Shown here: in pieces, positions 30,783 to 41,237 of the stretch | How positions within the stretch are numbered: the first letter of the stretch is position 1 | How the letters are laid out: the number at the start of each line of letters is the position of its first letter | Source of the DNA: Yersinia bercovieri ATCC 43970 | GTDB lineage: Bacteria > Pseudomonadota > Gammaproteobacteria > Enterobacterales > Enterobacteriaceae | Length of the DNA: 64,000 nt | Assembly (NCBI RefSeq): GCF_013282745.1 | Contig: NZ_CP054044.1 | Location: forward strand, 2,914,001-2,978,000 | Direction of reading: 5' to 3' | Position numbers and translations under genes: made by a program | The notes under the pieces: model-generated | What the model was told of the DNA's origin: nothing | The model's input: only the letters and a program-made list of their open reading frames with translations | The model's database searches: none

Positions 30783-31420
30783 CTTTTCTGCTCCTCGTGA
30801 GAGATAGCGGGCGCGCTGTCCATGGCCAGAAAGGCCCTGTTATCTGCTAACCCACAGGCCGCCGCCATGCGCTTAGCCCGATTGGCCTGTTCGATGCGCT
30901 GTTCATCCACCAGTATCAAGGCGTTGGTCGGGCAGACCCGCACGCACTCCGGTCCTTGGGGCTGGAAGCGGCATAAGTCACATTTCACCGCCACTGTGCG
31001 CACCCCGGCGCTCCAGGCGAGGAGGGGGTGCATGTTAGCGGGGCTGAACGGCACATCGGACAGTTCGCTCATCGGAATGAACTCCGGGAAAGTGTCCGGC
31101 ACCGCCAGTGGTTTGCTGCCCGCCGGGGTGATTGCGCCAAATGGGCAGGCGATGGCACAGAGTTTGCAGCCGATGCAGGTGGTTTCATCCAATTCAACCG
31201 AGTGATTGGTCATGGTGATGGCATTGATCGGGCAAACCCGTGCACACCACGCATCCTCACAGTGGCGACAGAGAATTGGTGCCGTAACCGTGGCGTTACG
31301 CATCACGGTCAATCTGGGATGCTCTTGTAAACCCTCGGCTTTATGCACCTGGCTGCAAGCAGCCATGCAGGTATTGCATCCAATACAAAGCCTCGGCTCC
31401 GCAATCACAAAGCGGTTCAT
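30779..31420 (-). CDS. hyfA: Hydrogenase 4 ferredoxin-like subunit HyfA
   Basis: 213 residues, HycB/HydN-like, with four [4Fe-4S] motifs (first CIGCNTCMAAC, second CRHCEDAWCARVCP). It links formate dehydrogenase H to the hydrogenase. I chose the ATG at 31420 (MNRFVIAEPR) because it matches the E. coli N-terminus and has GGAGGG 7 bases upstream. An in-frame start at 31630 would place the sigma-54 promoter at 31488-31502 inside the coding region. First gene of the hyf operon. Confidence 0.95.
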   Translation of the reverse strand: MNRFVIAEPRLCIGCNTCMAACSQVHKAEGLQEHPRLTVMRNATVTAPILCRHCEDAWCARVCPINAITMTNHSVELDETTCIGCKLCAIACPFGAITPAGSKPLAVPDTFPEFIPMSELSDVPFSPANMHPLLAWSAGVRTVAVKCDLCRFQPQGPECVRVCPTNALILVDEQRIEQANRAKRMAAACGLADNRAFLAMDSAPAISHEEQKR

Positions 31421-31487
31421 AGCCATACCCTCCGGGACAAAAATCTGGTGACAGTCAGGCTGATAGCGATCATTTCCCAGCTCTAAA

Positions 31488-31502
31488 GCATATTTTGTGC
31501 CA
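31488..31502 (-). promoter_or_regulatory. Sigma-54 promoter for the hyf operon
   Basis: On the minus strand this reads TGGCAC-AAAAT-ATGC: a perfect -24 box and a -12 GC at the right spacing. The predicted start is about 55 bases before the hyfA ATG at 31420. Confidence 0.8.
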
Positions 31503-31621
31503 GCACGGTAGCCGCGGTGGGAAAAGCCGCGTGGAGGCCCATAGGCTATGGCCTCGACCAATGGCGGATAGTGAAGCGAGAGGTAAAATGCCGCCAACAC
31601 AGCATGGTTGCCAGCCTGAAG

Positions 31622-31668
31622 TGTCGACATTAGTGACGAAAGCCATGCTCGACGATGACACTTCGACA
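31622..31668. promoter_or_regulatory. Candidate FhlA sites between divergent hyf and hyp promoters
   Basis: TGTCG-N7-TGACG at 31622-31638 repeats the element found upstream of hydN (19835-19851). A second TGTCG lies on the minus strand at 31664-31668 next to TGACAC. The sites lie about 120 bases from the hyfA promoter and 135 from the hypA promoter, so one set could serve both. The binding protein is inferred from the nearby fhlA. Confidence 0.45.
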
Positions 31669-31772
31669 GTGATTATTCGCATGATGAATCTGTCGCGAGG
31701 AACATCTGGCTAATAACTTTATTTATCAGATTGTTATATGGGGTGATGAACTGCGAAAAAGCGCTGTATTGC

Positions 31773-31788
31773 TGGCATCTTCTTTGCA
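31773..31788 (+). promoter_or_regulatory. Sigma-54 promoter for hypA-hypC
   Basis: TGGCAT-CTTCT-TTGCA with exact -24/-12 spacing (GG at 31774-31775, GC at 31786-31787). The predicted start is about 45 bases before the hypA ATG at 31846. The remainder of the 425-base hyfA-hypA gap holds the hyfA promoter and the candidate FhlA sites, and no gene. Confidence 0.82.
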
Positions 31789-31845
31789 TCACTTAGCACA
31801 GAGCAATACCTCGCACAGAGCAATCACCACAGGAGCAGCAGAGTC

Positions 31846-32193
31846 ATGCATGAGATAACCTTATGCCAAAACGCGCTTACCATGATGGAGCAGCAGGCGC
31901 GGCTGCATGGCGCGCAGCGGATTACCGGCGTGTGGCTGGAGACTGGTGCATTTTCCTGTGTCGAGCCGCAGGCATTGGTGTTCTGTTTTGAGCTAGTGTG
32001 TCGTGGCACGCTGGCGGAAGGTTGCGTTCTACACCTTAGCCAGCAGCAGTCACAGGTGTGGTGCCACGACTGCCAGCAGGAGGTTAATTTACTTAGCAGC
32101 AAAGTGACGCGCTGCCCGTTGTGCGCGGGGAGTCATTTACGTATTGGTGCCGCGGATGATGGGGTGATGATTAAGCGGTTGGAGGTGGAGTGA
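31846..32193 (+). CDS. hypA: Hydrogenase nickel-incorporation protein HypA/HybF
   Basis: 115 residues, the normal length. The N-terminus MHEITLC supplies the nickel-binding histidine 2. The zinc site is CHDC followed by CPLC. HypA delivers nickel to the hydrogenase large subunit together with HypB. hypB is not next to it: the following gene is hypC. HybF is the paralogue name if a second hyp set exists elsewhere. Confidence 0.9.
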   Translation: MHEITLCQNALTMMEQQARLHGAQRITGVWLETGAFSCVEPQALVFCFELVCRGTLAEGCVLHLSQQQSQVWCHDCQQEVNLLSSKVTRCPLCAGSHLRIGAADDGVMIKRLEVE

Positions 32194-32245
32194 GTTTACT
32201 TTTTATAGCTAGAACCGCGCGGCGGGAAGAGACAGAGGCCAGATT

Positions 32246-32524
32246 ATGTGTATAGGTATTCCAGGGCAAATTGTGGCATTGGATGAGACGCAGGCGGGTA
32301 CAGCTTGGGTGGATGTGTGCGGTGTGCGGCGCAGTGTCAATATTATGCTGGTGGCCGAGGATGCCCCGGGCCGCGCGGCATTGATCGGCCATTGGGTGTT
32401 GGTGCATGTGGGGTTTGCGATGAGTCGGCTGGATGAAGATGAGGCGCTGGAGACCTTGCAGTTGTTGCAGGAGATGGGGGAGGTTGAGAGTGATGTAGGA
32501 CTGTTTTTGGGGCAAAGGGAGTAG
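32246..32524 (+). CDS. hypC: Hydrogenase maturation chaperone HypC/HybG
   Basis: 92 residues beginning MCIGIPGQI, the HypC signature in which Cys2 binds the Fe(CN)2CO precursor and the large subunit. It follows hypA by 52 bases on the same strand, without the usual hypB between them. It ends in an acidic, glutamate-rich tail. Whether it is a dedicated partner of HyfG or a general HypC cannot be told here. Confidence 0.92.
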   Translation: MCIGIPGQIVALDETQAGTAWVDVCGVRRSVNIMLVAEDAPGRAALIGHWVLVHVGFAMSRLDEDEALETLQLLQEMGEVESDVGLFLGQRE

Positions 32525-32663
32525 TTTTTGCTAGCGGTTGAGGCGCGAGAGGCCAAGTGAACACCTATCTCATGTCAACCGAAGCGATCACCTCCCCATC
32601 CTCTAATTGCGCTCAAGGCCAAAGGCGAAGACCAAACCTATTCAAAAACCAAACCCAGAACGA

Positions 32664-32826
32664 GGTTATTGACAAAGTGCCGGTGTGGAGAGAACAGCTA
32701 GATCGTAAAGACGCCGTCAATCCGTCCCTGGAGGCTCGAGCCGCGCCATCCCTGGCGCGGACGCTTTACTCTTCTACCCGTCCTCTCCGCTCCAGATCGC
32801 GTCATCGTGTTTTGTCAGCGGTCTGC
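32664..32826. repeat. YPAL-like palindromic repeat, copy 1
   Basis: About 163 bases from GGTTATTGACAAAGTG to GTCAGCGGTCTGC. It shares AGATCGTAAAGACGCCGT, GCGCGGACGCTTTACTCTTC and the terminal TGTCAG...GTCTG with copies at 33922-34083 and 51189-51318. It contains internal inverted segments. The repeat fills the 308-base gap between the convergent hypC and sanA. The name is from memory of Yersinia palindromic repeats; the sequence relation between the copies is direct. Confidence 0.78.
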
Positions 32827-32832
32827 CAGAAC

Positions 32833-33618
<786 letters not shown>

Positions 33619-33669
33619 TCACTGGTGATAGTTGCAAGGCTACTGTACCCGTCCATGTTGCGCAATACC

Positions 33670-33796
33670 TATCCCCATCATCTTTCAAGCTACAGGTGTG
33701 TTGGCTGCGCTCAATCACCCGAATCACTTACTGATGTAAGCTCATCGGGATTCTCTTGCTTGCCGCCTTCCTGCAACTCGAAATCTATTGGGGATA
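33670..33796. repeat. Complete ERIC element (127 bases)
   Basis: Exactly 127 bases from TATCCCC to GGGGATA. It contains CATCTTTCAAG, GTGTTGGCTGCGCTC, the central ATGTAAGCTCATCGGGATTC (close to the ERIC1R primer site) and CTTGCCGCCTTCCTGCAACT. It begins 75 bases upstream of the sanA start. Confidence 0.93.
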
Positions 33797-33926
33797 ATTG
33801 TCATCTTTCAAGCTGCAGGTGTGTTGGCTGCGCTCAATACTCGGCCCATCCATGGGCCTCGCCTCTGCGAGGCCGCTGCCAGCAGCGTTCAAATCTGCTC
33901 CCGACAGATTTGTCACCCGAATCACT
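33797..33926. repeat. Interrupted partial ERIC element
   Basis: It abuts the complete ERIC and repeats its left arm (TCATCTTTCAAGCTGCAGGT to GCTCAAT at 33838). A 75-base segment (33839-33913) with its own short inverted repeats interrupts it. The ERIC sequence then resumes as CACCCGAATCACT (33914-33926). The right half is missing, and a YPAL-like element takes over. Confidence 0.82.
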
Positions 33927-34083
33927 GACAATGTACTTGAACGGTGAGAACAAGTAGATCGTAAAGACGCCGTAGATCCATCCATGGAGGCTCGAGCCGC
34001 GCCCTCCCTGGCGCGGACGCTTTACTCTTCTACCTGTCCTCACCTTTTTAGAGTGAGTAACTGAGGTTTGTCAGTGGTCTGAT
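33922..34083. repeat. YPAL-like palindromic repeat, copy 2
   Basis: It runs from about CACTGACAATG to TTTGTCAGTGGTCTGA. It shares AGATCGTAAAGACGCCGT, GGAGGCTCGAGCCGCGCC and GCGCGGACGCTTTACTCTTC with copy 1. It starts inside the residual ERIC sequence, so the two elements are fused. It ends about 100 bases before the maeA stop. Confidence 0.78.
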
Positions 34084-34179
34084 GTTTGCTGTCTAACTGC
34101 AATTCTAATTAATTTGGATATCCCTTCGTTCTTGCTGTTGCAGGGGGCGGCCCATGCCGAAGCACAGGCCGAATTAGGT

Positions 34180-35895
<1,716 letters not shown>

Positions 35896-36051
35896 TTATC
35901 AGATAGTTGACGTTATCAGGTAGTTGCCCCGATCCTAAAAGATAAGAGAAATATGTACAGCTTTTGTTAGTTAAATATGTCGGTTACAGGTGGAAATGCG
36001 AGTTATCTTGCAGATTTAGTTATTAGCGGTGGGAATGTGTTGTTTGGTTAA

Positions 36052-36075
36052 CTGGGGTTAACGATATAACCCCAG
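36052..36075 (-). terminator. Hairpin after cdd
   Basis: CTGGGGTTA (36052-36060) pairs perfectly with TAACCCCAG (36067-36075) around a 6-base loop, 36 bases past the cdd stop. The U-rich tail on the minus strand is weak. Confidence 0.6.
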
Positions 36076-36110
36076 CAAATCAGGTCTTTTTAGCTTAAAA
36101 AATAACCAAC

Positions 36111-36995
36111 TTAAAAAGTGACGCGGTTGACCTCTGAGCAACCTAAGGCCGCGAGTGTTGCATGAGTAGCATCCCACTGACTTAAAATCGCGTTATTACC
36201 TTCCACCAGCACTGCGCGGCGAATAGCAGCACAATCTTTGCCGGACAGATTCGCTAAAATCAATGCGGCTTGCAGTGGCGGCAGGCTCGGGTTGAACGCC
36301 GCGTTTTCAGCATAACGGCCAGTATAAATCGTGCCATCAGCCAGTTCGACGGCAACACCACTGTGAGAAAGGCTGTAAGGCGCATGGCTATGGTTGGCAC
36401 CATGAAGTGCGGCTTGTGTCAGAGGATCGGTTGCTGCCACCGAGTAACCGTGATCCACCGGGTCCATTAGCAGGGTGGTGATCGCCAGATCTTTCGGGCC
36501 GAAGGCATCCGGTAGATATTGGCCCAGTGTAGACGCAGGGCGACCTGGCAGATGAATATGCAAATCAGTGCCACTGTTTAGCTCATTCATAAACTGGCGG
36601 CAGTGGCCACAAGGCGTGTAATTGACGGTAATGGACACCAGACCGGTTTCACCACGTAGCCAGGCGTGAGTGACCGCACACTGCTCAGCATGGATGGTTT
36701 GCTGCAATGGCGCGCCGCTGAACTCCATATTGGCACCGAAATAGAGATTGCCGCTTTTCCCGCGCGCAATGGCCCCGACCATAAAGTGGGATATGGGCGT
36801 GAGTGCGCAAGCAGCAGCCAGGGGCAGTAGTGCAAAAGCCAGTGTATCGTCATCTAACTCACTGATCTCTTTTACCGTTTTCACTTGCTCGGCGGTCAGC
36901 ATGGCAGGGAAATCGTTTGCGCTCAGAATAGGTTCAAGTGCGGATTGCAGTGCAGCGGGCAGCTCAGCCCAAGGGGCGTGAAAACGTGCTTGCAT
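36111..36995 (-). CDS. cdd: Cytidine deaminase
   Basis: 294 residues, the large dimeric enterobacterial type. It converts cytidine and deoxycytidine to uridine forms in pyrimidine salvage. The catalytic zinc site is visible as H102-A-E104 and C129-G-H-C132. The C-terminal half is the inactive duplicated domain. The yohK-yohJ-cdd order equals E. coli. The 169-base gap upstream probably holds its promoter. Confidence 0.97.
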   Translation of the reverse strand: MQARFHAPWAELPAALQSALEPILSANDFPAMLTAEQVKTVKEISELDDDTLAFALLPLAAACALTPISHFMVGAIARGKSGNLYFGANMEFSGAPLQQTIHAEQCAVTHAWLRGETGLVSITVNYTPCGHCRQFMNELNSGTDLHIHLPGRPASTLGQYLPDAFGPKDLAITTLLMDPVDHGYSVAATDPLTQAALHGANHSHAPYSLSHSGVAVELADGTIYTGRYAENAAFNPSLPPLQAALILANLSGKDCAAIRRAVLVEGNNAILSQWDATHATLAALGCSEVNRVTF

Positions 36996-37164
36996 GGGAT
37001 TATCTCCAATTGTAACGGGAAGCTATTTTAGGCAGCTTAGGAGACTATTAGTGTGATGTGTATCCCGTTATATATGAAATTTATGCAAGTAAAATAACTA
37101 ATGAGAGATGTATCTCAAATTTATACATTAATCTTGGTGATTAACCGCCGTCAGGGAGATGCCA

Positions 37165-37860
37165 TCAGCCAAACAAATGTAGTAGCACTGGGAATAAGAA
37201 CGGCGCCACCAGAGAGGTGATAATCCCGCAGATAACCAGTGCCAGCGAGCTGAACGCCCCCTCCTGATAATCCAACTCCGCACAGCGGGCGGTACCCAGA
37301 GCATGGGAAGCCGTCCCCATCGCCAAACCTCGCGAGGCTTTAGTGGTGATTTTCAATAAATTCAGCAAGCTGTGACCAAATACCGCCCCCAGAATACCGA
37401 CGAAAATCACACATACCGCACTGATAGCCGGCAAACCATGAATAGATTCGGCCACCGCCATGGCGATGGGGGTCGTCACCGATTTAGGCAATACTGACGC
37501 GGCAATTTCGGGTGTCGCCCCCATCCACAGGGCCACGGCGGTGCCACTCACCATGGCAGTAATACTGCCTATAAAACAGATGGTTATGATGGATTTCCAG
37601 CGCGCGCGAATTTGATGCAACTGTTCGTACAGCGGGAAAGCCAATGCCACCACCGCCGGTTGTAGCAGGTCATTTAGGATTTTGCTGCCAGCAAAATAGT
37701 TGGCGTAGGGCATCTGTGTGACCAACAGTAATGGAATGATCACAACCATAGATATCAGTAATGGGTTAAGCAGCGGCATTTTTAGCCAGCGGGCCAGATA
37801 GCGGGCAGCGAAGAAGACAATTAAGGTCAGTGGCAGTGACCACCATAAGTTGCTGATCAT
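37165..37860 (-). CDS. yohK: LrgB-family membrane protein YohK
   Basis: 231 residues, six or more helices, LrgB/CidB family. [20 protein letters not shown] is the family core. It overlaps yohJ (LrgA type) by four bases. LrgAB pairs are annotated as holin/antiholin-like, and some homologues export pyruvate or glycolate. The role in enterobacteria is unsettled. Confidence 0.92.
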   Translation of the reverse strand: MISNLWWSLPLTLIVFFAARYLARWLKMPLLNPLLISMVVIIPLLLVTQMPYANYFAGSKILNDLLQPAVVALAFPLYEQLHQIRARWKSIITICFIGSITAMVSGTAVALWMGATPEIAASVLPKSVTTPIAMAVAESIHGLPAISAVCVIFVGILGAVFGHSLLNLLKITTKASRGLAMGTASHALGTARCAELDYQEGAFSSLALVICGIITSLVAPFLFPVLLHLFG

Positions 37861-38264
37861 TTGTCATCCTCCGTATGGGTTGGAGAGCCGATAACTTTGC
37901 GCTCGCGGTGGACATAATGTGAGCTATACGCCACCACTAACATCACGATCAGGGTGCTGACAAAGCAGGAGACGACAATGGGGCCGAATTGCTTGGTAAG
38001 TTGATCGTAATACTGCATCACGCCGACACCGATTGGGACAAACAGCAGCGCCATGTAGCGGATCAGTATGCGGCAACCGGGCTTGACCCAGCTTGAGGGC
38101 AAGATTTGCGATGCAAGCAGGGTAAACAGAATCAGCATACCGATGATACTGCCGGGGATGGTGATGGGCAGTAGCAAGGCGACAAATTTACCGACCCATA
38201 GGCAGAGGTAAATAATGGCGAAAGCCCGTAAGTACTGCCAGCAAAGTGAAATCACATTGCGCAT
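37857..38264 (-). CDS. yohJ: LrgA-family membrane protein YohJ
   Basis: 135 residues from the ATG at 38264 ([15 protein letters not shown]), which matches the E. coli N-terminus and has AGGA 8 bases upstream. A longer start at 38303 lacks a ribosome site. Four helices, with the motif [15 protein letters not shown] and the [17 protein letters not shown] segment of the LrgA family. Confidence 0.92.
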   Translation of the reverse strand: MRNVISLCWQYLRAFAIIYLCLWVGKFVALLLPITIPGSIIGMLILFTLLASQILPSSWVKPGCRILIRYMALLFVPIGVGVMQYYDQLTKQFGPIVVSCFVSTLIVMLVVAYSSHYVHRERKVIGSPTHTEDDK

Positions 38265-38362
38265 AGAGAGGATCCTGAGTAACGGAATTGATTCATCATA
38301 CAATTAACTTTGGTTATGTGCCAGCCATCACACTATGAATAATTTTAATGGAATTATGCCAA

Positions 38363-39577
38363 TCACGACTGATTCTGCTGGTGGCCAGCAGCGGGTGCTT
38401 TAGCCAGCAGATAACCGCGATAGAAGAAGGCCAGTCCCAGAATAGCCGCGATAATCAGCATATAGAACATCATCTGCGGCGCAGCATAGGCTAACAAAAA
38501 ACCACAAAGCACGGGGTTAACGGCTCCGCCTAGTTGACCGAGATTCTGCGCCCCATAGTAACTGCCTTTAAGATTCGCTGGCGCAATAAAATCGATAAAC
38601 AAGTACTCGACCGGAATAACAATAATTTCGCCCAATGAGAAGATCGCCATTGCCAGCATCCATAATGGGATCGAGTCCTGAGCGGCCATAAACCCAAGCA
38701 AGCCGATGATAAAGAACAGGGTGCCGAGCATCAACCAGCGCATTAAATTCTGCTGATTCATGCGGCGGCTCAATAGGTATTGCAGAGTGATCACAATCAC
38801 GGCATTCACGGTCATGACCGCCCCAATCACCTGATAGGCGAATTGGGCATCGGCAACGGTAATCAGATATTGCGATAAATATCCGGAGAATTGGCCAAAG
38901 ACAATCGCGCTAAACATGCCGCCGAGGGTGAAGTAAATCAGTCGCTTATCGTGGCGCAAGATGCGGAATGTTTGGCGAAAATCAGGTGCAGGTTCTGTCA
39001 GTGTCGATTTAGCGGCTGACATATCAGCGCTGCTAATCCTGAATTTTAGGGTGATGGCAACCAGCAATGCCAGCGCGCCTGAAATGATAAATGGCACTTG
39101 CGGGCCGATATTGACCACTAACACCCCTAATGCCGGGCCGACCGCCCAACCGACATTAACTAGCGTGTAGTTGGCAGAAAAGGCTTTGATGCGTTCGTTG
39201 ACCGGCAGCCAGTCGGCAAAGCAGGCTTTAATGGCAATGCCATAGACCGAGTAAGCTGAGTGCAGCAGGGCCAATATCAAGATAATCCAGGCGGGATGTT
39301 CTACCCACGGCAGCGTAAAGAAGGTGGCTGCAAACAGTGTGATTGCCAGCAAGATCAACTGTTTTTTGTTGAATTTATCCACCAGATAGCCGCCATAGAG
39401 GCTGGTGAAAATACCCAATGTCAAACTCGCCCCTAGCACTAGCCCAACTTTATCCGGTGCCAATTGAAAATGCTCAGCAAGATAGATGGTGATAAAGGGC
39501 AGGGTAACGGCTCGACCAATGGTTAACACCAGCGAAGCAATCAGCAGATTGGTGACACGTGAGGGAAATCCTTTCAT
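38363..39577 (-). CDS. MFS exporter similar to YdeE
   Basis: 404 residues, 12 predicted helices, DHA1-type major facilitator. The start MKGFPSRVTNLLIASLVLTI followed by GRAVTLPFITIYL resembles E. coli YdeE, a dipeptide exporter. The motif-A loop GGYLVDKFNKKQ lies between helices 2 and 3. It is monocistronic and its substrate is not known. Confidence 0.85.
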   Translation of the reverse strand: MKGFPSRVTNLLIASLVLTIGRAVTLPFITIYLAEHFQLAPDKVGLVLGASLTLGIFTSLYGGYLVDKFNKKQLILLAITLFAATFFTLPWVEHPAWIILILALLHSAYSVYGIAIKACFADWLPVNERIKAFSANYTLVNVGWAVGPALGVLVVNIGPQVPFIISGALALLVAITLKFRISSADMSAAKSTLTEPAPDFRQTFRILRHDKRLIYFTLGGMFSAIVFGQFSGYLSQYLITVADAQFAYQVIGAVMTVNAVIVITLQYLLSRRMNQQNLMRWLMLGTLFFIIGLLGFMAAQDSIPLWMLAMAIFSLGEIIVIPVEYLFIDFIAPANLKGSYYGAQNLGQLGGAVNPVLCGFLLAYAAPQMMFYMLIIAAILGLAFFYRGYLLAKAPAAGHQQNQS

Positions 39578-39773
39578 GGTATTTTCTTATTTGTAATTAT
39601 TTGGATAACAAACTGTTTTTATGCGGATTTTCTAATAAAAATGGCACGCGTACAGCACGACGACAGTAGCTCAACCAATTACATTAGACTATTGCGGCAG
39701 GAAGAGAGAGGGGGGCGCGGAAATATATTTTGCAAACAGTAGAGCTGCCAGTAATAAGCTTGCCCAAAATTAT

Positions 39774-39876
39774 TGGCGTTGCAGGTAGGCAGCAAGCGCG
39801 GGCACCCCGATGAGCTGACTCAGGTCAGTGATTTGGGTAAGCGCGCGTAGCTAACCCCCTGCAACTTCAAGGGCAA
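39774..39876. repeat. Degenerate ERIC-like element
   Basis: About 100 bases in inverted orientation (GTTGCAGGTAGGCAGCAAGCG ... CCCCTGCAACTTCAAGGG) that follow the outline of ERIC with many differences: TTGCAGG-AGGC-GCAAGCG, GATGAGCT, TCAGTGA, GGGT-AGCG, CTGCAACTT. It lies directly after the stop of the LVIVD gene. The rest of the 308-base gap (39578-39885) is upstream sequence of the MFS gene and shows nothing else I can name. Confidence 0.6.
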
Positions 39877-39885
39877 AGGGAATTT

Positions 39886-41139
39886 TTAACCTAAGTACTC
39901 GATGATTGATAACCCACCATTATAATCGGTGCTGTAGATAATCCCTTGTGCATCAACAAATACATCACATGACTGAATGACTTGTGGGCGACCAGGGCGT
40001 TTATCCATCATTTTTTCCGGTGCGGCGGGCACCAAAGCGCCGGTCTCCTTCGGCTGATAGGGGTTGCTGATGTCATAAGCGCGGACACCGGCATTCTGAT
40101 AAGTGGCAAAAATCAGTGATGAGCTGATAAAACTACCCGGGCGGTTTTCGTGTAGGTTATGTGGGCCAAAATGTGCACCTTTTTTCACATAATCCCGCTC
40201 ATCGGGTTGCGGGAATGTCGAGATACTCACCGGATTGCTTGGCTCGCGAATGTCAAATAGCCAGATATGCTTCTCACCATCTTCCTGATTATCCAGCACC
40301 GCCTCATCCAGCACTACAAGCAGGTCGCGGTCGGGTAGCGGCAGCGCGGTATGGGTGCCACCGCCAAAAGGGGGGCTCCAGTTACGATGACTAATCAGTT
40401 TGGGCGCGTGCCGATCACTGACATCTAATAGGGTCAGTCCACCATCGCGCCAACTACCATAGGCGGTGTCACCACTGATAATGGCATGATGCAGTGCGTA
40501 GCGTTTACCCTCCGGCCAGCTGGCTTGTTCACCGGCGGCAGTATGCATACCGGGTAGCGCATAACGACCTGCAACCTCGGGGTTTTGTGGGTCAGCCAGA
40601 TCAATGGTCAGGAAGATATAATCACTGTAACCATCGAGTAGCGCAGAGACATAGGCCCAGCGCCCACCGACGTACCAGATGCGGTGAATGCCGATGCCAT
40701 CAAGTGGCAAGAAGCTGATTTCGCGCGGTTTATCTGGTGTCGAAATATCAAAAATACGTAATCCGGCGCTCCAGTTACGGCCCTCCTGACGGGTGCTGAC
40801 GGTCTGTGCCACCGAGCGGGTGTAATAGACCTTCTCTTCGGCAAAACTGGCGTCAGCAAACAGGTCGCGGGCATTAATCACCAGTAGCAGGTCATCATGG
40901 GCCTGTAAGTGTACATTCCAGGTATTGGCGGGTGCGGCGATAAAACCGGCAGGGCGCGGATTTTTCGCGTCCCGGACATCAATAATCGATACTCCTTGTG
41001 ACACCATATGGCCGACATAGGCGTAGCCACGATGTACCATTACCTGCACACCATCTGGTTTGCCGCCCTGATCACTATGACCAATCAGCCGCATATTGCG
41101 GCTGTATTCTGGTGTCGGCAAGGTTACTTGCGTTGCCAT
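39886..41139 (-). CDS. LVIVD-repeat beta-propeller protein
   Basis: 417 residues without a signal peptide. It contains recurring units such as GVSIIDVRDAKNPRPAGF, LTLLDVSDRHAPKLISH and GLSIIEYLG, the LVIVD-repeat pattern expected to form a beta-propeller. No catalytic residues are known for the family. It lies 98 bases downstream of a periplasmic sugar-binding-like protein on the same strand, so they may be co-expressed. Function is unknown. Confidence 0.85.
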   Translation of the reverse strand: MATQVTLPTPEYSRNMRLIGHSDQGGKPDGVQVMVHRGYAYVGHMVSQGVSIIDVRDAKNPRPAGFIAAPANTWNVHLQAHDDLLLVINARDLFADASFAEEKVYYTRSVAQTVSTRQEGRNWSAGLRIFDISTPDKPREISFLPLDGIGIHRIWYVGGRWAYVSALLDGYSDYIFLTIDLADPQNPEVAGRYALPGMHTAAGEQASWPEGKRYALHHAIISGDTAYGSWRDGGLTLLDVSDRHAPKLISHRNWSPPFGGGTHTALPLPDRDLLVVLDEAVLDNQEDGEKHIWLFDIREPSNPVSISTFPQPDERDYVKKGAHFGPHNLHENRPGSFISSSLIFATYQNAGVRAYDISNPYQPKETGALVPAAPEKMMDKRPGRPQVIQSCDVFVDAQGIIYSTDYNGGLSIIEYLG

Positions 41140-41237
41140 CTATTTCACTCCAAATCAATTGGCCATGTAGGCCCCTTACTGACGGTGATTAGCTACCGTG
41201 CTTAGCTACCATGACTCGCCACTCTAACTGCTGGCCG

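Noticed and set aside
31421..31630. Longer HyfA start at 31630
   Set aside because: The extra 70 residues show no family similarity, and the region contains the sigma-54 promoter at 31488-31502. The ATG at 31420 has a good ribosome site and matches the E. coli N-terminus.
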